Shown piece by piece: positions 7,884 through 15,394 of a stretch of DNA of 31,187 bases. The DNA comes from a virus: positions 1 through 31,187 of IMG/VR virus record IMGVR_UViG_3300042988_001961. One strand, given 5' to 3'. Within the stretch, counting starts at the first letter, position 1. Every line of letters begins with the position of its first letter. The notes beneath the pieces were generated by a model. That model was not told where the DNA came from. It was given only the letters and a program-made list of their open reading frames with translations, and searched no databases. The translations under genes and the position numbers were made by a program.

Positions 7884-8491
7884 TCCTTGACCTTTTCCCT
7901 CTTAAAACAGGGATCTGGTCACTTGGGATGGATGCGGTGTTTGATCAAGGGCTTTATGAAGAGCTCTTGCAGTTGAACGCACGTATGCAAACAGGCGATC
8001 AGATCTGGGAGCGCAAAGACCACAACATCTTTGACGGTCATTCCCCACGTTGCCAGACATTGCAGGCGGCCGTTTTATCCAAAGTGCAGGAGCTTCTTGG
8101 TTCAAACGGGCGAGTGATGCATGTGCAAGGGCGAGAGGTCGTTCGTGCGAGTGGCGTCGAAATCATGCCCCACAACGACGAAGACGAATGTGATGTGCAG
8201 GCTGTCTATTTCCCATTCGGCCCCGAGCTTGATGATGACTTAGGTCTGATACCGCAAGTCAATCAATTCGCTCCCAACGGCTTTGCCATCTGTAACCCTG
8301 CTTGGCGATCGTCTGGGTTTGCTGGGTTGCTCATGCCTTGGGAGTTTCCATCCAAGTTTTGGATCAAACCTCATCGTGGTCTGTTGATTGCGTTTGATGC
8401 CAGAGCGATTCATTTTCAGAAACCCTACTTTGGGGAGCAACCGTTCATGAACATTCTTTTCAATATCAAAGTGGAGCGCATCCATGTCTGA
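7880..8491 (+). CDS. Probable 2-oxoglutarate/Fe(II)-dependent oxygenase
   Basis: A 203-residue protein with the outline of a prolyl-hydroxylase-type double-stranded beta helix: an HxD pair at His98-Asp100 (EIMPHNDEDE), then a distal segment GLLIAFDARAIHFQKPYFG with His178, followed by FMNILFNI, which matches the closing strand of this fold. These would be the three iron ligands. The Arg or Lys usually about ten residues after the distal His, which holds the 2OG carboxylate, is not at its usual place (residues 187-190 are QPFM), so co-substrate use is uncertain. Overlaps both neighbours (4 and 8 bases). Enzymes of this type hydroxylate side chains such as Pro, Asn or Asp; the Asn/Asp-Cys tip protein upstream is a reasonable target, by inference. 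Confidence 0.6.
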   Translation: MILDLFPLKTGIWSLGMDAVFDQGLYEELLQLNARMQTGDQIWERKDHNIFDGHSPRCQTLQAAVLSKVQELLGSNGRVMHVQGREVVRASGVEIMPHNDEDECDVQAVYFPFGPELDDDLGLIPQVNQFAPNGFAICNPAWRSSGFAGLLMPWEFPSKFWIKPHRGLLIAFDARAIHFQKPYFGEQPFMNILFNIKVERIHV

Positions 8492-9833
8492 GTTCCGTAT
8501 CTATGTGATCAAGCCTGATGGATCAGAGGACTCGCTGGTTTACAACAATCAAACTTCGAGCCTTGTGTGGAGCAACGGCCAGTCTGTCGTTCCCGTCAAA
8601 GCACGCGCTTGGCGCGATGCGACGGTTGTTTCCAAAGATCAACTCGGTCGCAAGGGCAATGTGCGAGTGCTCAAGATCAGCCTTGGTCTGCTTTGCAATT
8701 ACGCCTGCACTTACTGTTCACAAAGGTTTGTGTCCCATGCCGATCAAACCAATCCAGAAGACGTTGAGACTTTTCTTCACTCTCTGGTCGATGCGCTGAT
8801 TGAATCTCCAGAGCGCATTGAGTTCTGGGGAGGTGAGCCGTTGGTCTACTGGAAGACGTTGAAGCCTTTGGCTGAGCGGTTGAGGACTCTGTACCCCAAG
8901 GCACAGTTCAGCATGATCACCAATGGCAGTCTGTTGGATGCGGACAAGAACGCATGGATTGACCGTTTGGGATTCTCTGTGGGGCTGTCGCACGATGGCC
9001 CGGGTTATCACGCCCGAGGTGCTGATCCTTTAGACGACCCGCAAAAGCGCGCCGCCATCTTTGATCTGTACGCACGCCTCAAGCCTGGGGGTCGAATCAG
9101 TATCAACGCCATGATCCATGCAAGCAACCCAAGTCGCGCGCATGTGCAGTCATGGTTGCGCGAGCGTTTTGGTGAAGATGTGGTGATCGGTGAGGGCGCA
9201 TTCATTGACCCGTATGACGAGGGCGGACTGGCTTCCATGTTTCAGACTTCAGTCGAGCGGATCACTTTCAGTGCCTATGCGTTCAAAGAGTTGCGCGCAG
9301 GTGCTGTGAGTAGTTTTGACATTGCTCGCAAGAAGATCATGGACTTTGTGGAGTCTGTGGCACAAGGTCGTCCTGCCAGTGCGTTGGGCCAAAAGTGCGG
9401 CATGGACCGTACCGACAACCTAGCGGTCGATCTGAACGGCAATGTGCTCACTTGCCAAAACGTGAGTGCGGCGGCGGTGGCTCCAAATGGCGAGTCGCAC
9501 AAGATTGGTCACATCTCGCAGCTACAAGCAGTCAAGATGCGAAGCGCCACGCATTGGAGTAAGCGAGAAGAGTGTTCAAGCTGCCCTGTGCTTCAGTTGT
9601 GCAAAGGCTCCTGCATGTTCTTGGATGGTCCGTTATGGAAAGCCGGGTGTGATGCCTCGTATGCCGACAACGTGCCATTCTTAGCTGCTGGCATTGAGTT
9701 CCTCACTGGCTGTTTCCCGTTCTACATCGAGGGGGACTTCCCGCTGGAACGTCGAGACATCTTCGGTTTGGTCAGTGAGCACTCAGAAGTCAAAGAGCGT
9801 CGAGTCATTCCCATCAAGGTAGAACATGCCTGA
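8484..9833 (+). CDS. Radical SAM/SPASM peptide- or protein-modifying enzyme
   Basis: A 449-residue enzyme. C71-x3-C75-x2-C78 (LCNYACTYCSQ) binds the SAM-cleaving 4Fe-4S cluster, and FWGGEPL (114-120) holds the GGE SAM-binding motif. The C-terminus has a full SPASM pattern: C305-x13-G-x4-C324, then C364-x2-C367-x5-C373-x3-C377 and C389, which carries auxiliary clusters. This class includes sulfatase maturases, sactipeptide and ranthipeptide thioether synthases and QhpD, which cross-links Cys to Asp/Glu in a protein. Residues 1-60 are an extra N-terminal domain that could recognise the substrate. It starts inside the oxygenase gene and ends inside the next tail gene (8-base overlaps), so it is a fixed part of the tail string. 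Enzyme class is clear; substrate and reaction are not. Confidence 0.93.
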   Translation: MSEFRIYVIKPDGSEDSLVYNNQTSSLVWSNGQSVVPVKARAWRDATVVSKDQLGRKGNVRVLKISLGLLCNYACTYCSQRFVSHADQTNPEDVETFLHSLVDALIESPERIEFWGGEPLVYWKTLKPLAERLRTLYPKAQFSMITNGSLLDADKNAWIDRLGFSVGLSHDGPGYHARGADPLDDPQKRAAIFDLYARLKPGGRISINAMIHASNPSRAHVQSWLRERFGEDVVIGEGAFIDPYDEGGLASMFQTSVERITFSAYAFKELRAGAVSSFDIARKKIMDFVESVAQGRPASALGQKCGMDRTDNLAVDLNGNVLTCQNVSAAAVAPNGESHKIGHISQLQAVKMRSATHWSKREECSSCPVLQLCKGSCMFLDGPLWKAGCDASYADNVPFLAAGIEFLTGCFPFYIEGDFPLERRDIFGLVSEHSEVKERRVIPIKVEHA

Positions 9834-10368
9834 TGTGACGTTGAGTGACGCGTTGAAGGAGGCGTACGCGAGTTCACCTTCGGATGTGGTGATCCTGCAT
9901 ACCTTGGAGCTACGTCACCCAGACTTTAAAAATGAGTCAGGCGTGACAACTGCCATCCGGGTTGTTCGAGATCAACAAGACCTCTTTGCACGCCTCGAAC
10001 ACTCGGCTCCGCTGAACCCAAGTCAGATGGTGAGGTTTGTGGCCATGGGCTTTGATTTGGATTTGCCGCCTGTAGACATTGCACCGGTTCCTGAGGTCGT
10101 TCTGACCTTGGATAACGTCTCACGCGAGATCGTCAAACACCTTGATGCGGCGTCCGAGTCCGAAGCTTCCATCGAAGTCACTTATCGACCGTACTTGTCG
10201 AACGACATGGAGGGACCGCAGATGGACCCTCCCATCACGTTGGTACTGACCGAGGTAGAGGCGGATGTGATGCGAGTGACCGCAAGAGCACGAATGGTTG
10301 ATATCGGCAATAAGGCGTTTCCGGGGCGGCTGTACACCGCGACGGAGTTCCCGGGATTGGCTCGGTGA
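9826..10368 (+). CDS. DUF1833-type minor tail protein (gpL position)
   Basis: A 180-residue protein that matches from memory the phage DUF1833 family: an N-terminal helix (LSDALKEAYASSP), then beta-rich sequence (ILHTLELRHPDF, FVAMGFDLDLPP) and a RLYTATEFPGL-type end. These proteins lie just before the NlpC/P60 gene in many siphophages, where lambda has gpL, and are part of the tail tip. It overlaps the radical SAM stop by 8 bases, which shows the modification cassette is built into the tail operon rather than simply dropped between operons. Confidence 0.82.
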   Translation: MPDVTLSDALKEAYASSPSDVVILHTLELRHPDFKNESGVTTAIRVVRDQQDLFARLEHSAPLNPSQMVRFVAMGFDLDLPPVDIAPVPEVVLTLDNVSREIVKHLDAASESEASIEVTYRPYLSNDMEGPQMDPPITLVLTEVEADVMRVTARARMVDIGNKAFPGRLYTATEFPGLAR

Positions 10369-10378
10369 CGGAGATGAC

Positions 10379-10822
10379 ATGAAACCAACTGATAGTTACT
10401 GGGCGCACCGATACATAGGTCGTCCATGGATAGCAGGTGCACGAGGCCCCGAGTCATTTGACTGCTGGGGCCTTTTTTTATGGGTTCAAGGAAAGCACTT
10501 CGGACGTGAGCTTCCACTTATCCCCGTTGATGCGCTGAGTCTGCGTGTGGTGCTCAAGACATTCAACGATCACCCCGAGCGTAAACGCTGGCAGCGCGTG
10601 TCCGCCCCTAAGCATGGAGATGCTGTGCTGATCCGCCAGTCCAGATATCCGGTGCATGTCGGTGTTTGGCTGGACATCGACGGCGGTGCCGTATTGCATT
10701 GCGCGCAAAGCGTGGGTGTGGTGTTTCAGGACTTGTGGGCGCTAGACCGTCATGGCTGGCGTGTCGAAGGTTTTTATGCATTTCGAGGTGATCCATGCCA
10801 AGCAGCAATGACGGTGTCGTAG
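10379..10822 (+). CDS. NlpC/P60-family tail peptidase (gpK-like)
   Basis: A 147-residue cysteine peptidase of the tail tip, expected to cut peptidoglycan stem peptides during DNA entry. The catalytic Cys is C29 in ESFDCWGLF; His93 in PVHVGVW and His107 in AVLHCAQ complete the triad. ATG 10379 follows GACGGAG and leaves a 10-base gap to the previous gene; the longer open frame from 10298 would overlap it by 71 bases and adds no family-like sequence. The gene ends 28 bases inside the next one. A terminator-like hairpin lies within its coding sequence at the catalytic-Cys codons. Confidence 0.88.
   Translation: MKPTDSYWAHRYIGRPWIAGARGPESFDCWGLFLWVQGKHFGRELPLIPVDALSLRVVLKTFNDHPERKRWQRVSAPKHGDAVLIRQSRYPVHVGVWLDIDGGAVLHCAQSVGVVFQDLWALDRHGWRVEGFYAFRGDPCQAAMTVS
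10444..10479 (+). terminator. Terminator-like hairpin inside the NlpC/P60 coding sequence
   Basis: AGGCCCC (10444-10450) pairs perfectly with GGGGCCT (10467-10473). Inside it AGTC can pair with GACT. Seven T follow at 10473-10479. It has every part of an intrinsic terminator but lies within a gene, over the codons around the catalytic cysteine. It would lower J-like tip mRNA unless translation or antitermination suppresses it; activity is inferred. Confidence 0.45.
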
Positions 10823-13074
10823 TTTGGCTTCGAAATCCATTCGATCCCCACGAGCGGGACATCCACTATGTTCAGGGGAATCCAACCATCAGCCAATGGA
10901 TGAATCAAGAGCAGATTGTTTTTGAGCAACCAACGCTGGTGCTCAAGAACGGCAAGCCTGTACTCATGGCTGGGCGCGGTGTGACCCCCATCGATGCTGG
11001 AGATGTCATCGCCCTGGTGTCATTGCCGCAGGGGGGCGGAGGAGGGGGCAAGAATCCCCTGCAGACGGTTTTGATGATTGCCGTGTTGGTTGTGGCCAAT
11101 GCCTATGGCGCTGAGCTGGCCGCATCGTTTGGGTATTCAGGGGCTGTGGCTACTTCGGTGGCATCGACTGCAATTGCCGTGACGGGTTCCATCATCGTTA
11201 GCGCTTTGGTGCCGCTACCCAATCAGAGCCTGCCCAATGCGACCGCGAGTTCGTCCTCCCCAAGTCCTACCTATTCGTTGCAGGCCCGAGGTAACTACGG
11301 ACGGCTGTCGCAGCCAATTCCTGTTGTGTACGGTCAGCATCTGATTTATCCAGATTTGGCAGCGATGCCCTATACGGAGTACGTCAACAACGAGGAGTAC
11401 CTGCATCAGCTCCATGTAATTGGCATTGGGCACTTTCAATTTGAAGAGCTGTCGATTGATGACAGTCCGCTTGCATCGTTTGAAGAAGTACAGGCGCAAG
11501 TCATTGAGCCGGGCGGTCAAAACACCCTGTTCAACAACGATGTGGTGACGGCTGCTGAAGTGACAGGGCAGGAGTTGATTGCCGTCGCTGATACGGGGGG
11601 CAGCATCATTGGCCCGTTCGCACTTAATCCTGCAGGAACTCAGGTCAATCAGATTGGCATCGATGTTGTGATGATGCGTGGGTTGTATTACGCGAATGAC
11701 GGCGGGACGCTGGATAGCCGAACCGTTCAATGGCGGGTTGAAGCTAGAACCCTTAACGATGACGGAGACGCCACATCTGGATGGATTCATATTGCTGATG
11801 AGTCCTACTCTGCTGCGACCAACACGGCGCAGCGAAGAACCTACAAATATGGTGTGGGTATAGGGCGCTACGAGGTGCGTGTTCAAAGGCTAGACACCAA
11901 AGACGCCAGCACCCGAGCTGGGCATGAACTTCGGTGGGGGCAGGCCAAGGGCTATCTGGTCAATCCAACATTGCCCTCAGATTTGACCTTGCTGGCTTTA
12001 CGCATGCGCGCAACGGACAACTTGTCACAGCGGTCATCCCGCTTAGTTAACTGCTTGGTAACGCGCAAGTTGCCAGTTTGGTCAAAGACCACCGGTTGGA
12101 GTGCACCGCAAGCCACACGCTCGATTGCTTGGGCATTTGCAGATGCGGCACGTGCGACTTATGGCGCAGGTTTACCGGATTCAAAGATTGATCTCAATGC
12201 ATTGGCCCGGCTCGATGGCGTATGGTCTGCGCGTGGCGATACGTTCAATGGTGTGTTCGACCAGAACCTAACCGTCTGGGACGCCATGGGACAGATTGCT
12301 AGAGCGGGGCGTGCGGTGCCATTCTTGCAAGGTGGCATCGTGCGAATTGTTCGAGATGAGCCCAAGACCATACCTGTGGCTTTGTTCTCCACACGAAACA
12401 TCGTCCGAAGCAGTTTGAAGATTCAGTATGTGATGCCCGGCGATGCCACTGCGGATGCGGTCACAGTTGAATACTTCAACCCCAAGAGCTGGAAACCTGA
12501 CGAGATCACAGTCGCTCTTGCTGGTTCCACTTTATCCAAGCCTGCACGCTTGAAGCTCTTTGGTTGTACCGACAGGTCGCAAGCCGCACGTGAGGGAAAG
12601 TACATCGCCGCAGCCAATCGGTACCGCAGACGAATCATCACTTTTAGGACTGAGCTCGAAGGGTTGATTCCAACCTACGGCGACTTGGTGGCCATCAGTC
12701 ATGACATGCCCAGCTGGGGTGTAAGTGGTGAGGCCCTGTCTTGGGATGCCACATCAAAGATATTGTTCTGTTCTGAGCGCTTGCCTTGGCTGACGGGTGC
12801 AAATCACTACGTCGTGCTCAGACGCTTGGATGGTTCGGTCACTGACCCGATCGGTGTGACGCGCGGTGCGACTGATCGCCATGCGGTCTTGCAACAAGCG
12901 CCGAGCATTGGTGTCCAAACCGGGGGAGGTGAAGAGCGAACGCACTTTGCTTTTGGGGTGGGGCAGACCTGGGCCCAGATGGCGCGCGTAATGAGTGTCA
13001 AACCACGGGCTGATTTGGTGGAGGTGACCTGCGTGGCAGAAAGCCCTGCAGTTCACACCGCCGATCAAACATAA
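10795..13074 (+). CDS. Tail tip/host-specificity protein, J-like, short form
   Basis: A 759-residue central tip protein. Residues 1-85 form a small N-terminal domain ending in a Gly run (PQGGGGGGKN), followed by a hydrophobic Ala-rich stretch at about 88-135, typical of gpI/J-type tip proteins. Next comes the J core (ARGNYGRLSQPIPVVYGQHL and LHVIGIGHFQFEELSIDD) and later tail-hub segments (WDAMGQIARAGRAVPFLQGG, VTVEYFNP). Lambda J is about 1130 residues; here the long fibronectin-like and receptor-binding C-terminus is absent. Host recognition is therefore probably passed to the fibre cassette at 3774-7029. A terminator follows the stop. Confidence 0.88.
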   Translation: MPSSNDGVVVWLRNPFDPHERDIHYVQGNPTISQWMNQEQIVFEQPTLVLKNGKPVLMAGRGVTPIDAGDVIALVSLPQGGGGGGKNPLQTVLMIAVLVVANAYGAELAASFGYSGAVATSVASTAIAVTGSIIVSALVPLPNQSLPNATASSSSPSPTYSLQARGNYGRLSQPIPVVYGQHLIYPDLAAMPYTEYVNNEEYLHQLHVIGIGHFQFEELSIDDSPLASFEEVQAQVIEPGGQNTLFNNDVVTAAEVTGQELIAVADTGGSIIGPFALNPAGTQVNQIGIDVVMMRGLYYANDGGTLDSRTVQWRVEARTLNDDGDATSGWIHIADESYSAATNTAQRRTYKYGVGIGRYEVRVQRLDTKDASTRAGHELRWGQAKGYLVNPTLPSDLTLLALRMRATDNLSQRSSRLVNCLVTRKLPVWSKTTGWSAPQATRSIAWAFADAARATYGAGLPDSKIDLNALARLDGVWSARGDTFNGVFDQNLTVWDAMGQIARAGRAVPFLQGGIVRIVRDEPKTIPVALFSTRNIVRSSLKIQYVMPGDATADAVTVEYFNPKSWKPDEITVALAGSTLSKPARLKLFGCTDRSQAAREGKYIAAANRYRRRIITFRTELEGLIPTYGDLVAISHDMPSWGVSGEALSWDATSKILFCSERLPWLTGANHYVVLRRLDGSVTDPIGVTRGATDRHAVLQQAPSIGVQTGGGEERTHFAFGVGQTWAQMARVMSVKPRADLVEVTCVAESPAVHTADQT

Positions 13075-13092
13075 ACGAATGAGTTGTTCACA

Positions 13093-13126
13093 ACCCGCCT
13101 TGAAGCGATTCAGGCGGGTATTTTTT
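13093..13126 (+). terminator. Intrinsic terminator closing the tail operon
   Basis: ACCCGCCT (13093-13100) pairs with AGGCGGGT (13112-13119); after one bulged T the stem goes on for three pairs to a GCGA tetraloop of the GNRA type. ATTTTTT follows. It stands in the 64-base gap between the J-like gene and the lysis genes. Confidence 0.85.
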
Positions 13127-13138
13127 GGGAGTATTCAA

Positions 13139-13522
13139 ATGCCAGAACCTACTAGCAGCGGAGTGGCCGGAGCCGCCGCTGCATACAAAGCCTTTGGTGG
13201 AACGGCTGCTGCAGCAGCCAGTGGTGCCACGCTTGCCGCAGTCGTAGTCATGCTCATGACACCACCTCGCGATAAGCGCGAGTGGACAGTGGGGCTGATC
13301 AGTACTGTCGTATCGAGCATCTGCGGTGGGGCGATCACCATTGAGTATTTCCAGCTTCACCACTGGGCGTTTTCGACGATTGGCCTGTACGCCATGGGCG
13401 GGGTGATCTTTGCCTGTGGCTTGCCCGGTTGGGCATTGGTGCGTTGGATTTTTAACTTCATCGTGGAACGCCGCGATGCCTCAATTGATGAGGTGGCCAA
13501 AGAAGTGAAGGAGATGCTGTGA
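13139..13522 (+). CDS. Holin-like membrane protein
   Basis: A 127-residue protein with about three membrane segments (residues near 19-41, 50-70 and 78-106) and a charged C-terminal tail (ERRDASIDEVAKEVKEML). ATG 13139 follows GGGAGT; the longer frame from 13079 would run through the terminator. Position right before the endolysin and spanins, size and topology fit a class I-like holin that makes the inner-membrane holes for lysis. The family itself is not recognised with certainty. Confidence 0.72.
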   Translation: MPEPTSSGVAGAAAAYKAFGGTAAAAASGATLAAVVVMLMTPPRDKREWTVGLISTVVSSICGGAITIEYFQLHHWAFSTIGLYAMGGVIFACGLPGWALVRWIFNFIVERRDASIDEVAKEVKEML

Positions 13523-13983
13523 AACCACAAGACTTCATTGCCCTCATTGGGCCTGCCGCTCGGGCTTGTCACAAGGCTGTGGGTGTTCCAGCCAGTATCA
13601 CAGTGAGTCAAGCAGCACTTGAGTCTGGCTGGGGAGAGTCAGGGCTCACCAAGACGGCCAATAACTTGTTCGGGATTAAGGCAGACAGTTTGTGGCGCGG
13701 TGAAACCGTGACGCTTGACACCAAGGAGTTCATCCGAGGGCAGTGGGTCGTTGTACCCGCTAAGTGGCGCAAGTACCCGACATGGCAAGCCAGTGTGGAT
13801 GACCACGCCGCATTCTTGAAACGCAATCCTCGCTACAAAGATTGCTTCCTGTGTATATCGGGGCAGACCTTTGCGCGTGCGCTCCTCAAAGTAGGCTACG
13901 CCACGGACCCTGACTATGCGGACAAGCTCATCCGGTTGATTGGTACCTACAACTTGGGTTCGTTGGACGGGGAGGGGATATGA
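13519..13983 (+). CDS. Endolysin, glucosaminidase-domain muralytic enzyme
   Basis: A 154-residue lysozyme-like protein with the glucosaminidase/FlgJ-type signature: SQAALESGWGESGL (Glu35 as probable catalytic acid) and TANNLFGIKADS, followed by the aromatic RKYPTWQASVDDHAAFL segment and a YATDPDYADKLIRLI end. It cuts the glycan strands of peptidoglycan. GTG 13519 is supported by AAGGAG (13508-13513) and overlaps the holin stop by 4 bases. No signal peptide is present, so export would depend on the holin. Confidence 0.87.
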   Translation: MKPQDFIALIGPAARACHKAVGVPASITVSQAALESGWGESGLTKTANNLFGIKADSLWRGETVTLDTKEFIRGQWVVVPAKWRKYPTWQASVDDHAAFLKRNPRYKDCFLCISGQTFARALLKVGYATDPDYADKLIRLIGTYNLGSLDGEGI

Positions 13984-14474
13984 GCTGGATCCGTGCGTTC
14001 CTCGAATTGAATAAATCCTTGTTTCTCAAGGGACTGCTGCTACTCATGGCGTTTTTACTAGGCCTGCAGATGGGGCAATCCCGTCTGCAGCGTCAGTGGG
14101 ATGCTGAAAAGCAAACCGTGCAAATCGCACAAGCAAAGCAAGAGCAACACGTGGCCGATGTGGCTCGAGTTCAAAACCAAATATCTAAGGAGATCTCTGA
14201 TGACTATCGCAAGAAGTCTAGTTTGTTGGTTAGCCATGCTGTTGTGCATGAACGGGTGCTCGACAAGCCCGAAATCAGATCAGGCGATATGTCCGCCATT
14301 TCCACAACTCCCGAAGGAATTGCTGATGGCTCCCCCGACATTGCACCTTCTTCCTTCAGAGATGAGGTAGAGGCGCTAGGTTGTAGGCAACTTCGCCAAG
14401 ATGCAACCCAAACTACGCTAATGTTGGTTGAAATCCAGCGTTGGTATTGGCGTGCATATGGGGTAGAGAGGTAA
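13980..14474 (+). CDS. Rz-like inner-membrane spanin
   Basis: A 164-residue protein with one N-terminal membrane segment (residues about 16-32, FLKGLLLLMAFLLGLQMG), then a long charged coiled coil (RLQRQWDAEKQTVQIAQAKQ onward) and a C-terminal part ending RWYWRAYGVER. This is the layout of an i-spanin, which bridges the periplasm and joins the outer-membrane partner to fuse the two membranes in the last step of lysis. It overlaps the endolysin stop as ATGA. The nested lipoprotein gene at 14200 supports the call. Confidence 0.82.
   Translation: MSWIRAFLELNKSLFLKGLLLLMAFLLGLQMGQSRLQRQWDAEKQTVQIAQAKQEQHVADVARVQNQISKEISDDYRKKSSLLVSHAVVHERVLDKPEIRSGDMSAISTTPEGIADGSPDIAPSSFRDEVEALGCRQLRQDATQTTLMLVEIQRWYWRAYGVER
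14200..14370 (+). CDS. Rz1-like outer-membrane spanin lipoprotein, nested out of frame in the Rz-like gene
   Basis: A 56-residue product in a shifted frame wholly inside the Rz-like gene. AAGGAG (14187-14192) lies 7 bases before ATG 14200. Residues 1-19 are a lipoprotein signal (charged start, then VCWLAMLLCMNG), with Cys20 as the lipidated residue. The mature part is short and Pro-rich (CPPFPQLPKELLMAPP), as in lambda Rz1. It would be anchored in the outer membrane and pair with the inner spanin. Four cysteines, counting the two in the signal, are more than usual. The lipobox (MNGC) is not perfect but acceptable. Confidence 0.85.
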   Translation: MTIARSLVCWLAMLLCMNGCSTSPKSDQAICPPFPQLPKELLMAPPTLHLLPSEMR

Positions 14475-14582
14475 AGTTGCGTACTTAATTCAAAAAAATT
14501 TGTATCAGAAGGGACAGCCACTTTCGGTCCCCGTTACAGAGAGGTAGTTGTCTTTTTTGACTTTTGACGGTAAGTCTGGCAG

Positions 14583-15314
14583 ATGAAAGAATTCTTGAAA
14601 ATGAAAATATTAAGTTTGTGTAAATCAGAAATAAATCTTGTGTTTACTGGCATAAGCTGTTTCTTAAGCATAGCCTCACTTTTCGTCGCATACGAAAGCG
14701 CAAAGTCCAGCAATGAGATTGCGTTACAAGCACTTGCAACTGCGACTCAAGCTAATGAAATTTCTCTTGGAAGATTAAGAGAGCCATCTGCATTTCAGTT
14801 TGCAGATGGCGGTATCAAAGAGATTGATCTCAGGACGACGGCTACCTTAGAGCAAGAACTCCGGTTATACGTTGCTTTACAGAATGACGGTAAGAAAATT
14901 ATTGATGGAGCCGTTTTTGAGGCGATAGGGATCGAGGGGCTTACCTACGTTGAAGATGAATCAAATCTTGTCATTCGAGAATTGCCATCAGTTTTTCACA
15001 ATGCCACATTCAACTTAGCGGTACAACCAGCTGGGGTTGTTCATTACGATATTAGAAAGCTTGTTCTTCAGTATCTTCAGAGGTTGGCCGATAAAACTCC
15101 AAACAAAAATTTAACTTATAGAACCGTCATTAATGTAGTTGTCACGCCCAAGGCCTTAGGTGAGTCCATTCCTGTAGGTGCCCCTTCCAAATTGACTCCA
15201 AGAGATAGAGTTCTATTTACTGTCCAATTCAAGCCATCAGTTATTGAAACCGAGATGGCAAAAAAAATCTTGAGCGATTCTTTCGTTCCCAATAGGGTTT
15301 TTTCACCTCAGTAG
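14583..15314 (+). CDS. Small single-pass membrane protein, unknown (moron candidate)
   Basis: A 243-residue protein with one N-terminal membrane segment (about residues 17-37, INLVFTGISCFLSIASLFVA) followed by a soluble domain of about 200 residues, mostly beta. Its base composition is visibly more AT-rich than the tail genes (for example AAAATGAAAATATTAAG), which suggests separate origin. It lies after the lysis genes and before a defence pair. No family is recognised. A 108-base gap (14475-14582) with a short GGGAC/GTCCC hairpin (14511-14531) separates it from the spanin gene. Confidence 0.6.
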   Translation: MKEFLKMKILSLCKSEINLVFTGISCFLSIASLFVAYESAKSSNEIALQALATATQANEISLGRLREPSAFQFADGGIKEIDLRTTATLEQELRLYVALQNDGKKIIDGAVFEAIGIEGLTYVEDESNLVIRELPSVFHNATFNLAVQPAGVVHYDIRKLVLQYLQRLADKTPNKNLTYRTVINVVVTPKALGESIPVGAPSKLTPRDRVLFTVQFKPSVIETEMAKKILSDSFVPNRVFSPQ

Positions 15315-15394
15315 CCGTTTGGTGACTGCTGGATATTCGACGTAAGGCACTGCGTTACGATGCTTGGCATATTGAAGAACATTCGGAGCAGTTT

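Noticed and set aside
11215-11886. Antisense open frame of 223 residues within the J-like gene
   Set aside because: The + strand gene has clear J-type segments over the same bases; the antisense frame has no ribosome site.
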